Under the pieces are notes generated by a model. It did not search any database and had not been told where the DNA came from. It saw nothing but the letters and a program-made list of their open reading frames with translations. Of a DNA stretch of 64,000 bases, positions 52,521-61,217 are shown in pieces. The position numbers and the translations under genes are program-made. Source of the stretch: Pseudomonas tohonis (GTDB lineage Bacteria > Pseudomonadota > Gammaproteobacteria > Pseudomonadales > Pseudomonadaceae); contig NZ_AP023189.1 of assembly GCF_012767755.2 (NCBI RefSeq), forward strand, positions 6,388,001-6,452,000, read 5' to 3'. The first letter of the stretch is position 1; each line of letters opens with the position of its first letter.

Positions 52521-53267
52521 TCAACCCACCAGGAACTTGGCGAGGAATTGCCGGGTGCGTTCTTCCTTGGGGGCGCTGAACAGGGTCTTGGCGTCGCCCT
52601 GTTCGACGATCACGCCCTTGTCGATGAAGATCGCGCGGTTGGCCACATCGCGGGCGAAGCTCATCTCGTGGGTGACGATGACCATGGTGCGCTTCTCCTC
52701 GGCCAGGCCGCGGATGGTGGTCAGCACCTCGCCGACCAGTTCGGGGTCGAGGGCGGAGGTGGGCTCGTCGAAGAGGATCACGTCCGGTTCCATCGCCAGG
52801 GCGCGGGCGATGGCCACCCGCTGTTGCTGGCCGCCGGAAAGGCGCTTGGGGTAGGCGTCTTCCTTGCCCGCCAGGCCGACCTTGGCCAGCAGCTTGCGAG
52901 CACGGTCGATGGCGCGCTCGCGGGGTTCCTTCTTCACCACCACCGGGCCTTCGATGACGTTCTCCAGCGCGGTGCGGTGGGGGAAGAGGTTGAAGTTCTG
53001 GAACACGAAGCCGACGTGCTGGCGCAGCTGGCGGATCAGCCATTGCTGCTGCTTCAGGGGCTGGTTGGCGTCGATCTCGATCCGCCCCACCTGGATGGTG
53101 CCGCCGTCAGGCTCTTCCAGCAGGTTGAGGCAGCGCAGCAGGGTGGTCTTGCCCGAGCCGCTGGGGCCGATGATGGCGACCACTTCGCCCGGCTCGATGG
53201 TCAGGTCGATGCCCTTGAGCACCGCCTGGTCCTTGAAGGACTTGGTCAGGTTACGGACGGTGATCAT
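52521..53267 (-). CDS. tcyN: Cystine/polar amino acid ABC transporter ATPase
   Basis: A 248-residue ATPase of the polar amino acid importer class. Walker [10 protein letters not shown]-loop FVFQNFNLFPH, signature LSGGQQQRVAIARAL and Walker B VILFDEPTSALD are present. It overlaps the permease stop by TGATG. The locus matches E. coli fliY(tcyJ)-dcyD-yecS(tcyL)-yecC(tcyN), which imports L-cystine and related amino acids. Confidence 0.88.
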   Translation of the reverse strand: MITVRNLTKSFKDQAVLKGIDLTIEPGEVVAIIGPSGSGKTTLLRCLNLLEEPDGGTIQVGRIEIDANQPLKQQQWLIRQLRQHVGFVFQNFNLFPHRTALENVIEGPVVVKKEPRERAIDRARKLLAKVGLAGKEDAYPKRLSGGQQQRVAIARALAMEPDVILFDEPTSALDPELVGEVLTTIRGLAEEKRTMVIVTHEMSFARDVANRAIFIDKGVIVEQGDAKTLFSAPKEERTRQFLAKFLVG

Positions 53268-53935
53268 CAGCTGTCCTGTTCATGGCGGTTGACCCGCGCT
53301 TCGAGTCGGGCCTGGAAGTGCGACAGCACGGTGGCGAGCACCCAGTAGATCAGCGCGGCGGCCAGGTACATGGTGAAGATCTCGAAGGTGCGCGCGGTGA
53401 TCAGCTGTGCCTGGCGGAACAGCTCCGGCACCTGGATGGTGGCGGCCAGCGCGGTGTCCTTGACCAGCGAGATGAAGCTGTTGCCCAGCGGCGGCAGGGC
53501 GGTGCGCGCAGCCTGCGGGAGGATGGCGCGGACCAGTGCCTGGCTGCGGCTCATGCCGATGCTGGCGGCGGCTTCCCATTGCCCCTTGTCGATGGAGGCG
53601 ATGGCGGCGCGGAGGATCTCCGAGGTGTAGGCGGCCATGTTCAGCGAGAAGCCGATCAGCGCCGCCAGCAGTGGGCTCAGCTCCAGGCCGAGCTGGGGCA
53701 GGCCGTAGTAGATGATGAACAGCTGCACCAGCAGCGGGGTGCCACGGAAGAACGAGACGTAGACCCGCGCCAGGCCGCGCACCGGGGCGATGGCATAGAG
53801 GCGCGCCAGGGCCAGGGCGAAGCCCAGCAGCAGTCCGAAGAACATGCCGCCGAGGCTCAGTACCACCGTGTAGAGCGCACCCTTGAGCAGGAAGGGTGCG
53901 GAGTCCAGCGCCAGTTGCAGGCTGGTTTCGATCAT
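53267..53935 (-). CDS. tcyL: Cystine ABC transporter permease
   Basis: A 222-residue inner-membrane permease of the His/Glu/Gln type with about four or five hydrophobic segments and the loop AAASIGMSRSQALVRAILPQA. The ATG overlaps the binding-protein stop by four bases, so the three transporter genes are one coupled unit. Confidence 0.9.
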   Translation of the reverse strand: MIETSLQLALDSAPFLLKGALYTVVLSLGGMFFGLLLGFALALARLYAIAPVRGLARVYVSFFRGTPLLVQLFIIYYGLPQLGLELSPLLAALIGFSLNMAAYTSEILRAAIASIDKGQWEAAASIGMSRSQALVRAILPQAARTALPPLGNSFISLVKDTALAATIQVPELFRQAQLITARTFEIFTMYLAAALIYWVLATVLSHFQARLEARVNRHEQDS

Positions 53936-54732
53936 TGGGTCACGTCAGCCTTGAACCACTTCTCGGAGATCGCCTTGAGGGTGCCGTCGGCCTTCAGCTT
54001 GGCGATGGCCTTGTCGATGGCGGCGAGCAGTTCCGGGTCACCCTTGCGCAGGGCGATACCGGCCTCCTGGCGGGAGAAGGGCTCGCCGGCAACCGCCAGG
54101 CGGCCACCGGTCTTCTCGACCATTTCGAAGGCGGCCAGGCGGTCCACCAGGATGGCGTCGATGCGGCCGACGTTGAGGTCCTGGAACTTGGTGGGGTCAT
54201 CGTCGTAGGTGCGGATATCGGCCTTCGGCGCGTTTTCCTTCAGCCACTGTTCGTAGTTGGTGCCCAGGCCCACGCCGACCTTCTTGCCGGCCAGGTCGGC
54301 GGCGCTCTTGATGCTGTCCTCGCTGCCCTTGCGCACCAGGGCCTGGATGCCGGAAACGGTGTAGGGGGTGGAGAAGTCGTACTTCTTCTTGCGCTCCTCG
54401 GAGATGGTCACCTGGTTGATCACCAGGTCCAGGCGCTTGGACTCCAGCGCGGCGAGGATGCCGTCCCACTTGCTCGGCTGGAACTCGACCTTCACGCCCA
54501 GCTCCTTGGCCAGGGCTTCGGCGAACTCGACTTCGAAGCCGGTGAGCTTGCCGTTCTCATCCTGGTAGTTGAAGGGCGGGTAGGTGCCTTCCAGGCCGAC
54601 CTTGACCGAGCCCTTGTCCTTGATCTGCTGCAGCAGCTCGCCGGCCACGGCGCTGTTGCCGACGAAACTGGCGCCCAGGGCGAGGCCCAGGGTGCCGATG
54701 AGGAATTGACGACGCAGGGTTGCGAATTTCAT
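53932..54732 (-). CDS. tcyJ: Cystine-binding periplasmic protein
   Basis: A 266-residue binding protein. The signal peptide of about 30 residues ends near NSAVA, followed by GELLQQIKDKGSVKVGLEGTYPPFNYQDENGKLTGFEVEFAEALAKEL, the hallmark of polar amino acid binding proteins close to FliY/TcyJ. It has its own AT-rich upstream region, so the transporter can be expressed apart from dcyD upstream. Confidence 0.9.
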   Translation of the reverse strand: MKFATLRRQFLIGTLGLALGASFVGNSAVAGELLQQIKDKGSVKVGLEGTYPPFNYQDENGKLTGFEVEFAEALAKELGVKVEFQPSKWDGILAALESKRLDLVINQVTISEERKKKYDFSTPYTVSGIQALVRKGSEDSIKSAADLAGKKVGVGLGTNYEQWLKENAPKADIRTYDDDPTKFQDLNVGRIDAILVDRLAAFEMVEKTGGRLAVAGEPFSRQEAGIALRKGDPELLAAIDKAIAKLKADGTLKAISEKWFKADVTQ

Positions 54733-54784
54733 GGGTGAGCCTCACGAGACAGGTGGCGAAAGTGTGGCAATTCTGGGGGTGTCG

Positions 54785-54838
54785 CTTTATTCAATAAAAT
54801 AATAATAAGTTTGGATTGTCGCTATTCATGGAATAAGC
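54785..54838 (-). promoter_or_regulatory. AT-rich promoter region upstream of tcyJ
   Basis: CTTTATTCAATAAAATAATAATAAG followed by CTATTCATGGAATAAGC, within the 108-base gap between dcyD and tcyJ. The ATTCNNNGAATAAGC and TTATTC elements recall other AT-rich regions here. Probably a sulfur-responsive promoter (inference). Confidence 0.5.
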
Positions 54839-54840
54839 AA

Positions 54841-55848
54841 TCAAGCCTGCGCATCTCCGCCGCGGTGGTAGGCGAAGAGCGCGGGCGAGCCGCCGGTGTG
54901 CAGGAAGATCACCGGGCCGTTCCCCTCGAAGGCCCCACGTTCAAGGCCATCGAGCAGGCCGGCGAACGCCTTGCCAGTGTAGACGGGATCGAGCAGCAGC
55001 CCTTCGCTGGACGCGACCTGGCGGATGGCGCCGAGGGTACCCGCATTGGGCTCGCCGTAGCGCGGGGCGAAATACTGGTCCCACAACTCCACGCGCAGCC
55101 CCGTGGGCACCGGGACGCCCAAAAGTTCGGCGGTACGCTGCAGCAGGCCTTCCACCTTGGGGCGCTGGGTGGCGTCGGGGCGCGACACCGTGACACCCAC
55201 CACGCGGATGCCGGGCAGGGCATGTTCCAGGGCCAGGGCGAGCCCGGCATGGGTGCCGGCGCTGCCGGAGGCCAGCACCACGGCGGATGGACGCACGCCG
55301 CCGGCCTTGATCTGCTCGGCCAGCTCCAGGCCGGCACGCACGTAGCCCAGGGCGCCGAGGGCGTTGGAGCCGCCGATGGGCACCACGTAGGGTTTGCGGC
55401 CGGCAGCGCGCAGGCGCTCGGCAGCCTCGGCCAGCAGCTGGTCGGCGGTGTCGAGGTTGGGCACCAACTGCACCTCGGTGCCGAACAAATCCAGCAGAAG
55501 GCGGTTGCCGTTCTCCAGGTAGTTGCGGTCGGCGGTGCCGATGGGGTTTTCCAGCAGCGCCACGCAACCCAGGCCCAGGCGCGCGGCGAGGGCGGCGGTC
55601 TGGCGCACGTGGTTGGACTGGATGGCACCGGCGGTGACCAGCACGTCCGCGCCATGGGCCAGGGCGTCCTGGGCCAGGTATTCGAGCTTGCGCACCTTGT
55701 TGCCGCCGAGGGCGAAGGGGGTGATGTCGTCGCGCTTGACCCGGATGTCACGGCCGAGCTGGCGTGAAAGGTGCGCCAGCGGCTCCAGGGGAGTCGGCGA
55801 GGTGACCAGTTCGAGGCGGGGGACGCGAGCGAGGGCGGCGGCGATCAT
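54841..55848 (-). CDS. dcyD: D-cysteine desulfhydrase DcyD
   Basis: A 335-residue fold-type II PLP enzyme. It breaks D-cysteine into pyruvate, ammonia and sulfide. The PLP lysine is Lys51 in [13 protein letters not shown], and [19 protein letters not shown] and [18 protein letters not shown] are family motifs. ACC deaminase is the main alternative, but linkage to the cystine transporter as in E. coli favours DcyD. It is divergent from metQ. Confidence 0.9.
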   Translation of the reverse strand: MIAAALARVPRLELVTSPTPLEPLAHLSRQLGRDIRVKRDDITPFALGGNKVRKLEYLAQDALAHGADVLVTAGAIQSNHVRQTAALAARLGLGCVALLENPIGTADRNYLENGNRLLLDLFGTEVQLVPNLDTADQLLAEAAERLRAAGRKPYVVPIGGSNALGALGYVRAGLELAEQIKAGGVRPSAVVLASGSAGTHAGLALALEHALPGIRVVGVTVSRPDATQRPKVEGLLQRTAELLGVPVPTGLRVELWDQYFAPRYGEPNAGTLGAIRQVASSEGLLLDPVYTGKAFAGLLDGLERGAFEGNGPVIFLHTGGSPALFAYHRGGDAQA

Positions 55849-55974
55849 GGCGGGGCTTCGTGTTGCAGGAGATGGGGCATCACTCTAGTGAGCGACGGCG
55901 TTGGGAGCAATTCGCAGAAGCGACATCGATGCACGCTGGAGCCACTTCCGTGCTCCGCCTGATAAAGGCATTAA

Positions 55975-56035
55975 TGGAATATAAAAATAATAAAACGATA
56001 TTTGTTGGTTATAAAAAATCGCCGTAGTGTCGCAT
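55975..56035 (+). promoter_or_regulatory. AT-rich promoter region upstream of metQ-like gene
   Basis: GGAATATAAAAATAATAAAACG and GATATTTGTTGGTTATAAAA lie in the 275-base divergent gap between dcyD and the metQ-like gene. The rest of the gap is ordinary GC-rich sequence. A sulfur-type promoter is inferred. Confidence 0.5.
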
Positions 56036-56123
56036 CCAACCCGGCAACACCCAGACCGGGAACCCCGACACCCCGCTCGCGGCTGATGATCCAGCCGGAG
56101 CTTGCCGAACACCAAGGACCATC

Positions 56124-56906
56124 ATGAAGAAGACCCTGCTCCTCACCGCCCTGGCCGCCGCCCTTTCCGCCTCCCTGGCCAGCGCCGCCGAGAAACTCAC
56201 CGTCGCCGCCACCCCGGTTCCCCATGCCGAGATCCTCGAGCTGATCAAGCCGCAGCTGGCGAAGGAAGGCGTGGATCTGGAAGTGAAGGTCTTCACCGAC
56301 TACGTCCAACCGAACCTGCAGGTCGACCAGAAGCACCTGGACGCCAACTACTTCCAGACCAAGCCCTACCTGGACAATTTCAACAGCGGCAAGGGCACCC
56401 ACCTGGTGATCGTCAAGGGCGTGCACGTCGAGCCCTTCGGCGGCTACTCCAGCAAGTACAAATCCCTGAAGGAGCTGCCGGACGGCGCCACCATCGCCAT
56501 CCCCAACGAAGGCAGCAACAGCGGTCGCGCCCTGCTCCTGCTGCAGAAATCCGGCCTGCTGAAGCTCAAGGACCCGAGCAACGCCCTGGCCACCCCGAAG
56601 GACATCGCCGAGAACCCGCACAACTTCAAGTTCAAGGAACTGGAAGCGGCCCTGCTGCCGCGCGTGCTGGACCAGGTCGACCTGGCCCTGATCAACACCA
56701 ACTACGCGCTGGAAGCCAAGCTCAACCCGTCCAAGGACGCCCTGGTGCTGGAAGACCGCACCTCGCCCTACGTGAACTACCTGGTCGCCCGCCCGGACAA
56801 CAAGGACAGCGACGCCATCAAGAAACTCTCCGCCGCGCTGACCAGCCCGGAAGTGAAGGCCTTCATCGAGAAGAAGTACTCCGGCGCGGTAGTCCCGGCC
56901 TTCTGA
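56124..56906 (+). CDS. metQ: MetQ/NlpA-family methionine-binding protein (orphan)
   Basis: A 260-residue binding protein of the MetQ family. The signal peptide MKKTLLLTALAAALSASLASA lacks a lipobox cysteine, so it is soluble in the periplasm rather than a lipoprotein. Family motifs are TPVPHAEILELIKP, FTDYVQPNLQVDQKHLDANYFQ and ALINTNYALEA. No metN or metI is adjacent. A good intrinsic terminator follows. The ligand could be methionine or another sulfur amino acid. Confidence 0.85.
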   Translation: MKKTLLLTALAAALSASLASAAEKLTVAATPVPHAEILELIKPQLAKEGVDLEVKVFTDYVQPNLQVDQKHLDANYFQTKPYLDNFNSGKGTHLVIVKGVHVEPFGGYSSKYKSLKELPDGATIAIPNEGSNSGRALLLLQKSGLLKLKDPSNALATPKDIAENPHNFKFKELEAALLPRVLDQVDLALINTNYALEAKLNPSKDALVLEDRTSPYVNYLVARPDNKDSDAIKKLSAALTSPEVKAFIEKKYSGAVVPAF

Positions 56907-56960
56907 TCGACCCCCGAGCCACGATGGTGTGGGCACCGCCTGTGCCCACGCCTCTCCTCA

Positions 56961-56997
56961 CGCCGACGAGTCTCGACTATCGTCGGCGTTCTTTTTT
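56961..56997 (+). terminator. Intrinsic terminator of metQ-like gene
   Basis: CGCCGACGA and TCGTCGGCG form a nine-base stem followed by TTCTTTTTT, about 55 bases after the stop. Confidence 0.88.
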
Positions 56998-56999
56998 GT

Positions 57000-57093
57000 G
57001 TGGGAGCGGATTCATCCGCGAATGCGTGCCGCAGGCACGCGCTGCAAGGCCTGGGACCGCTGCGCGGTCCATCGCGAATGAATTCGCTCCCAC
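57000..57093. repeat. Palindromic repeat, GTGGGAGCG...CGCTCCCAC family
   Basis: Arms GTGGGAGCGGATTCATCCGCG and ATCGCGAATGAATTCGCTCC enclose two small GC hairpins. It lies between the metQ terminator and the PLP enzyme gene. Confidence 0.78.
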
Positions 57094-57121
57094 GCGCTCG
57101 CCTGCCTTTGGAGAATTCCCC

Positions 57122-58312
57122 ATGCCCGAATCCAGACCCGGCCTTTCCACCCGCGCGGTGCACAGCGGCAACGATGTCGACCGCAAGATGGTCACCCGGC
57201 CCAAGAGCCTGCCCATCTACGAGTCCTCGGTGTTCGTCTACGACAACCTGGAGCAGGTGGATGACTTCCTCGCCGGCAACCCGGACAACTACATGTACAC
57301 CCGCATCGCCAACCCCAACCAGGCGGCGCTGGAGCAGCTGGTGCGGGACCTGGAAGGCGGCGAGGCGGCGCTGTTCTCCGCCTCCGGCATGGCCTCGGTG
57401 AGCGCGGCGCTGCTGGGCCGGCTGAATGCCGGCGACCACCTGATCGCCAGTCGCGAGCTGTACGGCACCACCCAGAGCCTGATCGAGAAGGAACTGGCGC
57501 GCTTCGGCATCACCGCCACCCTGGTGGAGATCAAGGACCTGGCGGCGGTGGAAGCGGCCATCACCCCGGCCACGCGGCTGATCTACACCGAGACGGCCTC
57601 CAACCCGCTGGTGCGCATCAGCGACATCCCCGCCCTGGCGACGCTGGCCAGGGCGCGCGGGCTGAAGCTGCTGGTGGACAACACCTTCCTCTCCCCGGCG
57701 CTCTACAACCCGCTGGCGGCCGGCGCCGACCTGGTGCTGCACAGCACCACCAAGTACCTCAACGGCCACAGCGACGCCACCGGCGGCATCCTCGTCGGCG
57801 AAGCCGAATGGATCGCCCAGGCGCGGCGCTTCCAGATCAATGCCGGCGGCAGCGCCAGCCCCTTCGAAGCCTGGCTGACCTTCCGTGGCGCCAAGACCCT
57901 GGCCCTGCGCATGAAGGCCCACTCGGCCAACGCCCAGGCCCTGGCCGAAGCGCTGGAGGCCCATCCAAAGGTGGCGAAGGTGTTCTACCCGGGGCTGCCC
58001 TCGCACCCGGACTTCGCGCTGGCCCAGCGGCTGTTCCCCAAGGGCGCCTCGGGCATGCTGAGCTTCACCCTCAAGGGTGGCCTGGCGGAGGTGGACGGCC
58101 TGATCCGCGGCCTGCAGCGCACCGCGTTCGCGCCCTCGCTGGCCGGCGTGGCCAGCAGCATCACCCACCCGGGCAAGACCAGCCACCGCGCCCTTTCCAG
58201 CGAGGCCCTGGCGGAGCTCGACATCCACGACGGCACCATCCGCGTCTCGGTGGGCATCGAGGACGCCGACGACATCATCGCGGACTTCGTGCAGGCGCTG
58301 GATGGCCTCTGA
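57122..58312 (+). CDS. Cys/Met-metabolism PLP-dependent lyase (cystathionine gamma-lyase/synthase family)
   Basis: A 396-residue fold-type I PLP enzyme of the trans-sulfuration family. The PLP lysine is Lys211 in HSTTKYLNGHSDATGG, and Tyr114 in ELYGTTQSL lines the active site. Length and numbering match methionine gamma-lyase of P. putida, but the residue equal to its signature Cys116 is Thr116, which argues against a true methionine gamma-lyase. It may act on cystathionine, cysteine or homocysteine derivatives. The longer frame that runs back through metQ is not coding; the start is MPESRPGLSTRAVHSG. Confidence 0.88.
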   Translation: MPESRPGLSTRAVHSGNDVDRKMVTRPKSLPIYESSVFVYDNLEQVDDFLAGNPDNYMYTRIANPNQAALEQLVRDLEGGEAALFSASGMASVSAALLGRLNAGDHLIASRELYGTTQSLIEKELARFGITATLVEIKDLAAVEAAITPATRLIYTETASNPLVRISDIPALATLARARGLKLLVDNTFLSPALYNPLAAGADLVLHSTTKYLNGHSDATGGILVGEAEWIAQARRFQINAGGSASPFEAWLTFRGAKTLALRMKAHSANAQALAEALEAHPKVAKVFYPGLPSHPDFALAQRLFPKGASGMLSFTLKGGLAEVDGLIRGLQRTAFAPSLAGVASSITHPGKTSHRALSSEALAELDIHDGTIRVSVGIEDADDIIADFVQALDGL

Positions 58313-58504
58313 CGGGTAGCCCGGGCTTCGGCCCGGCAGCGCTCATGAATGCCCGTAAAGCACCGGGCTTGAGGCTTCGCATCAGGTTCACACCGCTCAT
58401 GCAGACAGCGCCACTCGCCCCTGCGGGGGCCGACGTTCCGCAGAGGGGCGGCGGCGTTCCACGGGACACGAATCCATCGATCCGTGCCCCTGAGTCACGC
58501 CGGC

Positions 58505-59503
58505 TCAGCGCAGGACGATCAGCCGCCCCAGCACCTCGTGCTGGCGGAAGCCGACCACGGCTCGCAGGGAGTCGAGGATGGCGTGGGGGTCGTTGCTGGG
58601 GAAGCTGCCGCTGATGCGGCGCGCGGCCAGTTCGTCGTCCAGCAGGACGATACGGCCGGGGTAGTAGCGCGCGAGGTCGGCCAGCACATCGGCCAGGGGC
58701 GTCTTGTAGAAGGTCAGGCGACCTTCGCGCCAGGACAGCTGGGCCGGGGCGTCCACGGTCCAGGCCTCGGCGGCCCTGCCATCGCTGTAGGCGAGCTGCT
58801 GGTTGGCACCGAGCACGGCCTGCGGTTGCCCGGGCGCAGCGGTGACGCCCACCCTGCCCTGCTCCACCGTGACCCGCGCGCCGCCATGGCGCAGGCGCAC
58901 GCCGAAGCGTGTGCCGAGCACCCGCGCCTCGCCGCCGGCGGCTTCCACCACGAAAGGCACCTCGCCGTGGCTGACCTCGAAGAAGGCCGCGCCCCGGCGC
59001 AGTTCGACATGGCGCTCGTCGGCGCCCAGGTCGACGCTCACGGCGCTGTCGGCGTCCAGGGTGATGACCGAGCCATCGGCGAGCGTCAGCGTGCGTATCT
59101 CGCCCGGCGCGGAGACATAGTCGGCGCCCAGGTCCTGCAGCCAGTCGACGGGCTTCCAGCCGCCGCCCCAGACCACCAGGGCCAGGCTCGCCGCCATCGC
59201 CAGCACGGCGCCCCAGCGCCGTCCGGCCGCCGGGCGCTCGGCCATGCGCACCAGGTACTGGCGCAGGCGTGCATCCTCCTCGACGGCCAGCGCGGAGGCC
59301 GCGGGCCAGCTGCGCTTCCACAGTTCCTGGGCCTGGGCGTAGGCCTCGATGTGGGTGACATCCGCGTAGAGCCAGCGCTCGAAGGCCTCGCGCTGGGCCG
59401 CCGAGGGCCGCCCTTGCATGCGCCCGATCCACAGCCATGCCGCCTGTTCGGCCGCCTGCTGGCTGGTGCTGGCGGCGCTGGGCCGCTGCTGATCGAGACT
59501 CAT
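58505..59503 (-). CDS. FecR-family anti-sigma/sigma regulator
   Basis: A 332-residue inner-membrane regulator. A cytoplasmic N-terminal domain (AAWLWIGRMQGRPSAAQREAFERWL) is followed by a single membrane segment near 97-115, a periplasmic FecR domain (GEIRTLTLADGSVITLDADSAV) and a C-terminal STN-like segment (LTFYKTPLADVLADLARYY). It overlaps the sigma-factor gene by four bases. No receptor gene follows: the next gene to the left is convergent. Confidence 0.92.
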   Translation of the reverse strand: MSLDQQRPSAASTSQQAAEQAAWLWIGRMQGRPSAAQREAFERWLYADVTHIEAYAQAQELWKRSWPAASALAVEEDARLRQYLVRMAERPAAGRRWGAVLAMAASLALVVWGGGWKPVDWLQDLGADYVSAPGEIRTLTLADGSVITLDADSAVSVDLGADERHVELRRGAAFFEVSHGEVPFVVEAAGGEARVLGTRFGVRLRHGGARVTVEQGRVGVTAAPGQPQAVLGANQQLAYSDGRAAEAWTVDAPAQLSWREGRLTFYKTPLADVLADLARYYPGRIVLLDDELAARRISGSFPSNDPHAILDSLRAVVGFRQHEVLGRLIVLR

Positions 59504-60081
59504 GGTTTCGCGCTCCCCGGCGAGATAACGGCCGGCCTGTCGAGCAGGCTGGCCTTGCAGGCTTCCAAGGCACGCATCATATGTTTTTCCACCGCCGACA
59601 GGGACAGCCCCATCGCGCGGGCGATATCGCCATAGGTGCTGCCGTGGATGCGGTTGAGCAGGAAGATGTGGCGCGTGCGCTCGGGCAACGAGCGCAACGC
59701 CGCGTCGACATGCCGCAGGTCGTGCCCGGCCTCCAGCGCCACCTCCGGGGGCGGCGCCTCGTCCTGCTCGAGCGCCAGGCCGGCCTCGTTACGGGTCCGC
59801 GCACCCTCGCTGCGCATATGGTCGATGGCGAGGTTGTGGGCGCTGCGCAGCAGGTAGGTGGCGAGGTCTTCCACCGGTGCCGCGGGGCGCCGCCAGAAGC
59901 GCAGGAACAGGTCCTGCACCAGGTCCGCCGCCGTGGCGCGACAGCCGACGCGCCGGCTGACCAGCGCCTCCATCCGCTCCCGCTGCGCGAGGAACACGCG
60001 CAGCAGGTCCTCGCGCGCGACCACGCCGCCCGATGCGGGCGCGGCGGGCGGGAGATCGGCCGGAGGAGAGGGATCGGACAT
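59500..60081 (-). CDS. ECF sigma factor, FecI family
   Basis: A 193-residue extracytoplasmic-function sigma factor. Region 2 includes ATAADLVQDLFLRFWRRP and region 4 includes HIFLLNRIHGSTYGDIARAMGLSLSAVEKHM. The start MSDPSPPADL was chosen; upstream in-frame sequence is poorly coding. A Fur-like box lies about 40 bases upstream. It pairs with FecR to form an iron-starvation signalling unit without a linked receptor. Confidence 0.92.
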   Translation of the reverse strand: MSDPSPPADLPPAAPASGGVVAREDLLRVFLAQRERMEALVSRRVGCRATAADLVQDLFLRFWRRPAAPVEDLATYLLRSAHNLAIDHMRSEGARTRNEAGLALEQDEAPPPEVALEAGHDLRHVDAALRSLPERTRHIFLLNRIHGSTYGDIARAMGLSLSAVEKHMMRALEACKASLLDRPAVISPGSAKP

Positions 60082-60117
60082 GGAGCGGCGCGGGCTACGG
60101 ACGGGGGAAGCGCGGAT

Positions 60118-60136
60118 GATAATGCTTATCAAATGA
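60118..60136 (-). promoter_or_regulatory. Fur-like box upstream of fecI
   Basis: On the minus strand TCATTTGATAAGCATTATC matches the 19-base Fur consensus at 13 of 19 positions, including an unbroken CATTATC end. Its place just before a FecI-type gene is where Fur sites normally occur. Confidence 0.7.
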
Positions 60137-60160
60137 TATTGAACAGCGAGGCGACGGCCG

Positions 60161-61190
60161 TCATCGGTATCGCGCCTGGCAAGCGCCCGGTTCCGGCACC
60201 AGGCTGATGTCGACACGGCGGTTGGCCGCGCGCCCTGCCTCGGTGACGTTGTCCGCCACGGGCTGCCCCGAGCCCTGGCCGCGCACGGCGAAGCAGTCCT
60301 CGGCCACATCGCCCATGGCTTTCATCCAGTCCCGCACCGCTTCCGCCCTGGCCTGCGCCAGCGCCTGGTTGCGCGCCTCGTCGCCGGTGGCGTCGGAATG
60401 GCCGGTGATGACGATCAGCCAGCCGGGCTGCGCCCTGACGTTGGCCAGCGCGTTGATCAGCACCTTGGTCGAGTCCGGCTTCAGCTCAGCACTGCCGGAC
60501 GCGAACAGCTGCAGGCTGTCCAGGCGAACGGGCTCGGTGGCGATGCGCGCCTGCTCCTGCACGCGCTGCCAGTACTGCCAGCCCAGCACCCCCATCGGCA
60601 CCAGCGCGACCAGGCCCAGCAACAACACCAGCGCACCCCGCAGCATGCGATTGCCGGGACGACGCTCCAGGTACACGACCGGCGCGACCCCGCCATGCTC
60701 CGGCATCGAGATGAACAGCCTCATCGGCCCGTCCGGCGCTACGCTCCCGCGCTCGCGGGAAGGGCCCGGCGGCGGCGACGCATCGTCCTGCAGCCGCGCG
60801 GCCAGTGCCGATACCTGCTGGTTCAGTGCACGCAACGCCGTCATCGCGGGCATCCGCTGCCGGCCAAGCACGTCCTGAAGGCAGGCGAGGTCCGCTTCCA
60901 GGGTGCGGACCAGGGAGGCATCCCTCTTGCCGATATCGAGCCCCCGCAACAGCGGCTGCCACTGCGTGAACAACCAGGCGAGGATGTCCATGCGCTCCGT
61001 CGCATTGCAAGGCGGCGATCTGCAGGTCACTGCCATTGTCCCGGAGCAGCTCCCGGCACCACTGCTCGACCTTGCGCCAGTCGACATCCGGGCAAGCGGG
61101 ATGGTGCAGCTTGGCCAGTTCCTCGTAGAGCGCCGCAAGGTCGCCGTGTCGATGCAGCTCGGTCTGCGCCCTGCCAACGAGTCCATTCAT
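60161..61190 (-). pseudogene. ImpA-N / OmpA type VI secretion protein with apparent frameshift
   Basis: Two reading frames together make one protein. The N-terminal frame (from the ATG at 61190) reads MNGLVGRAQTELHRHGDL to VEQWCRELLRDNGSDLQIAAL, an ImpA/VasL-type domain. Near 61010 the match continues in the next frame (ATERMDILAWLFTQWQPLLRG), followed by a linker, a membrane helix (GALVLLLGLVALVPMGVLGW) and a C-terminal OmpA-like peptidoglycan-binding domain (TGHSDATGDEARNQALAQARAEAV, then ANRRVDISLVPE). Joining them needs a one-base shift. It may be a mutation, a sequencing error or, less likely, recoding. It is the last T6SS gene before fecI. Confidence 0.65.
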
Positions 61191-61217
61191 GGTGTTCTCT
61201 CCCGGATCGAATCCTGT

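Noticed and set aside
56102..57121. N-terminal extension of the PLP enzyme running back through metQ
   Set aside because: The frame is open only because of GC bias and is out of frame with metQ. It crosses a clear terminator and a palindromic repeat.
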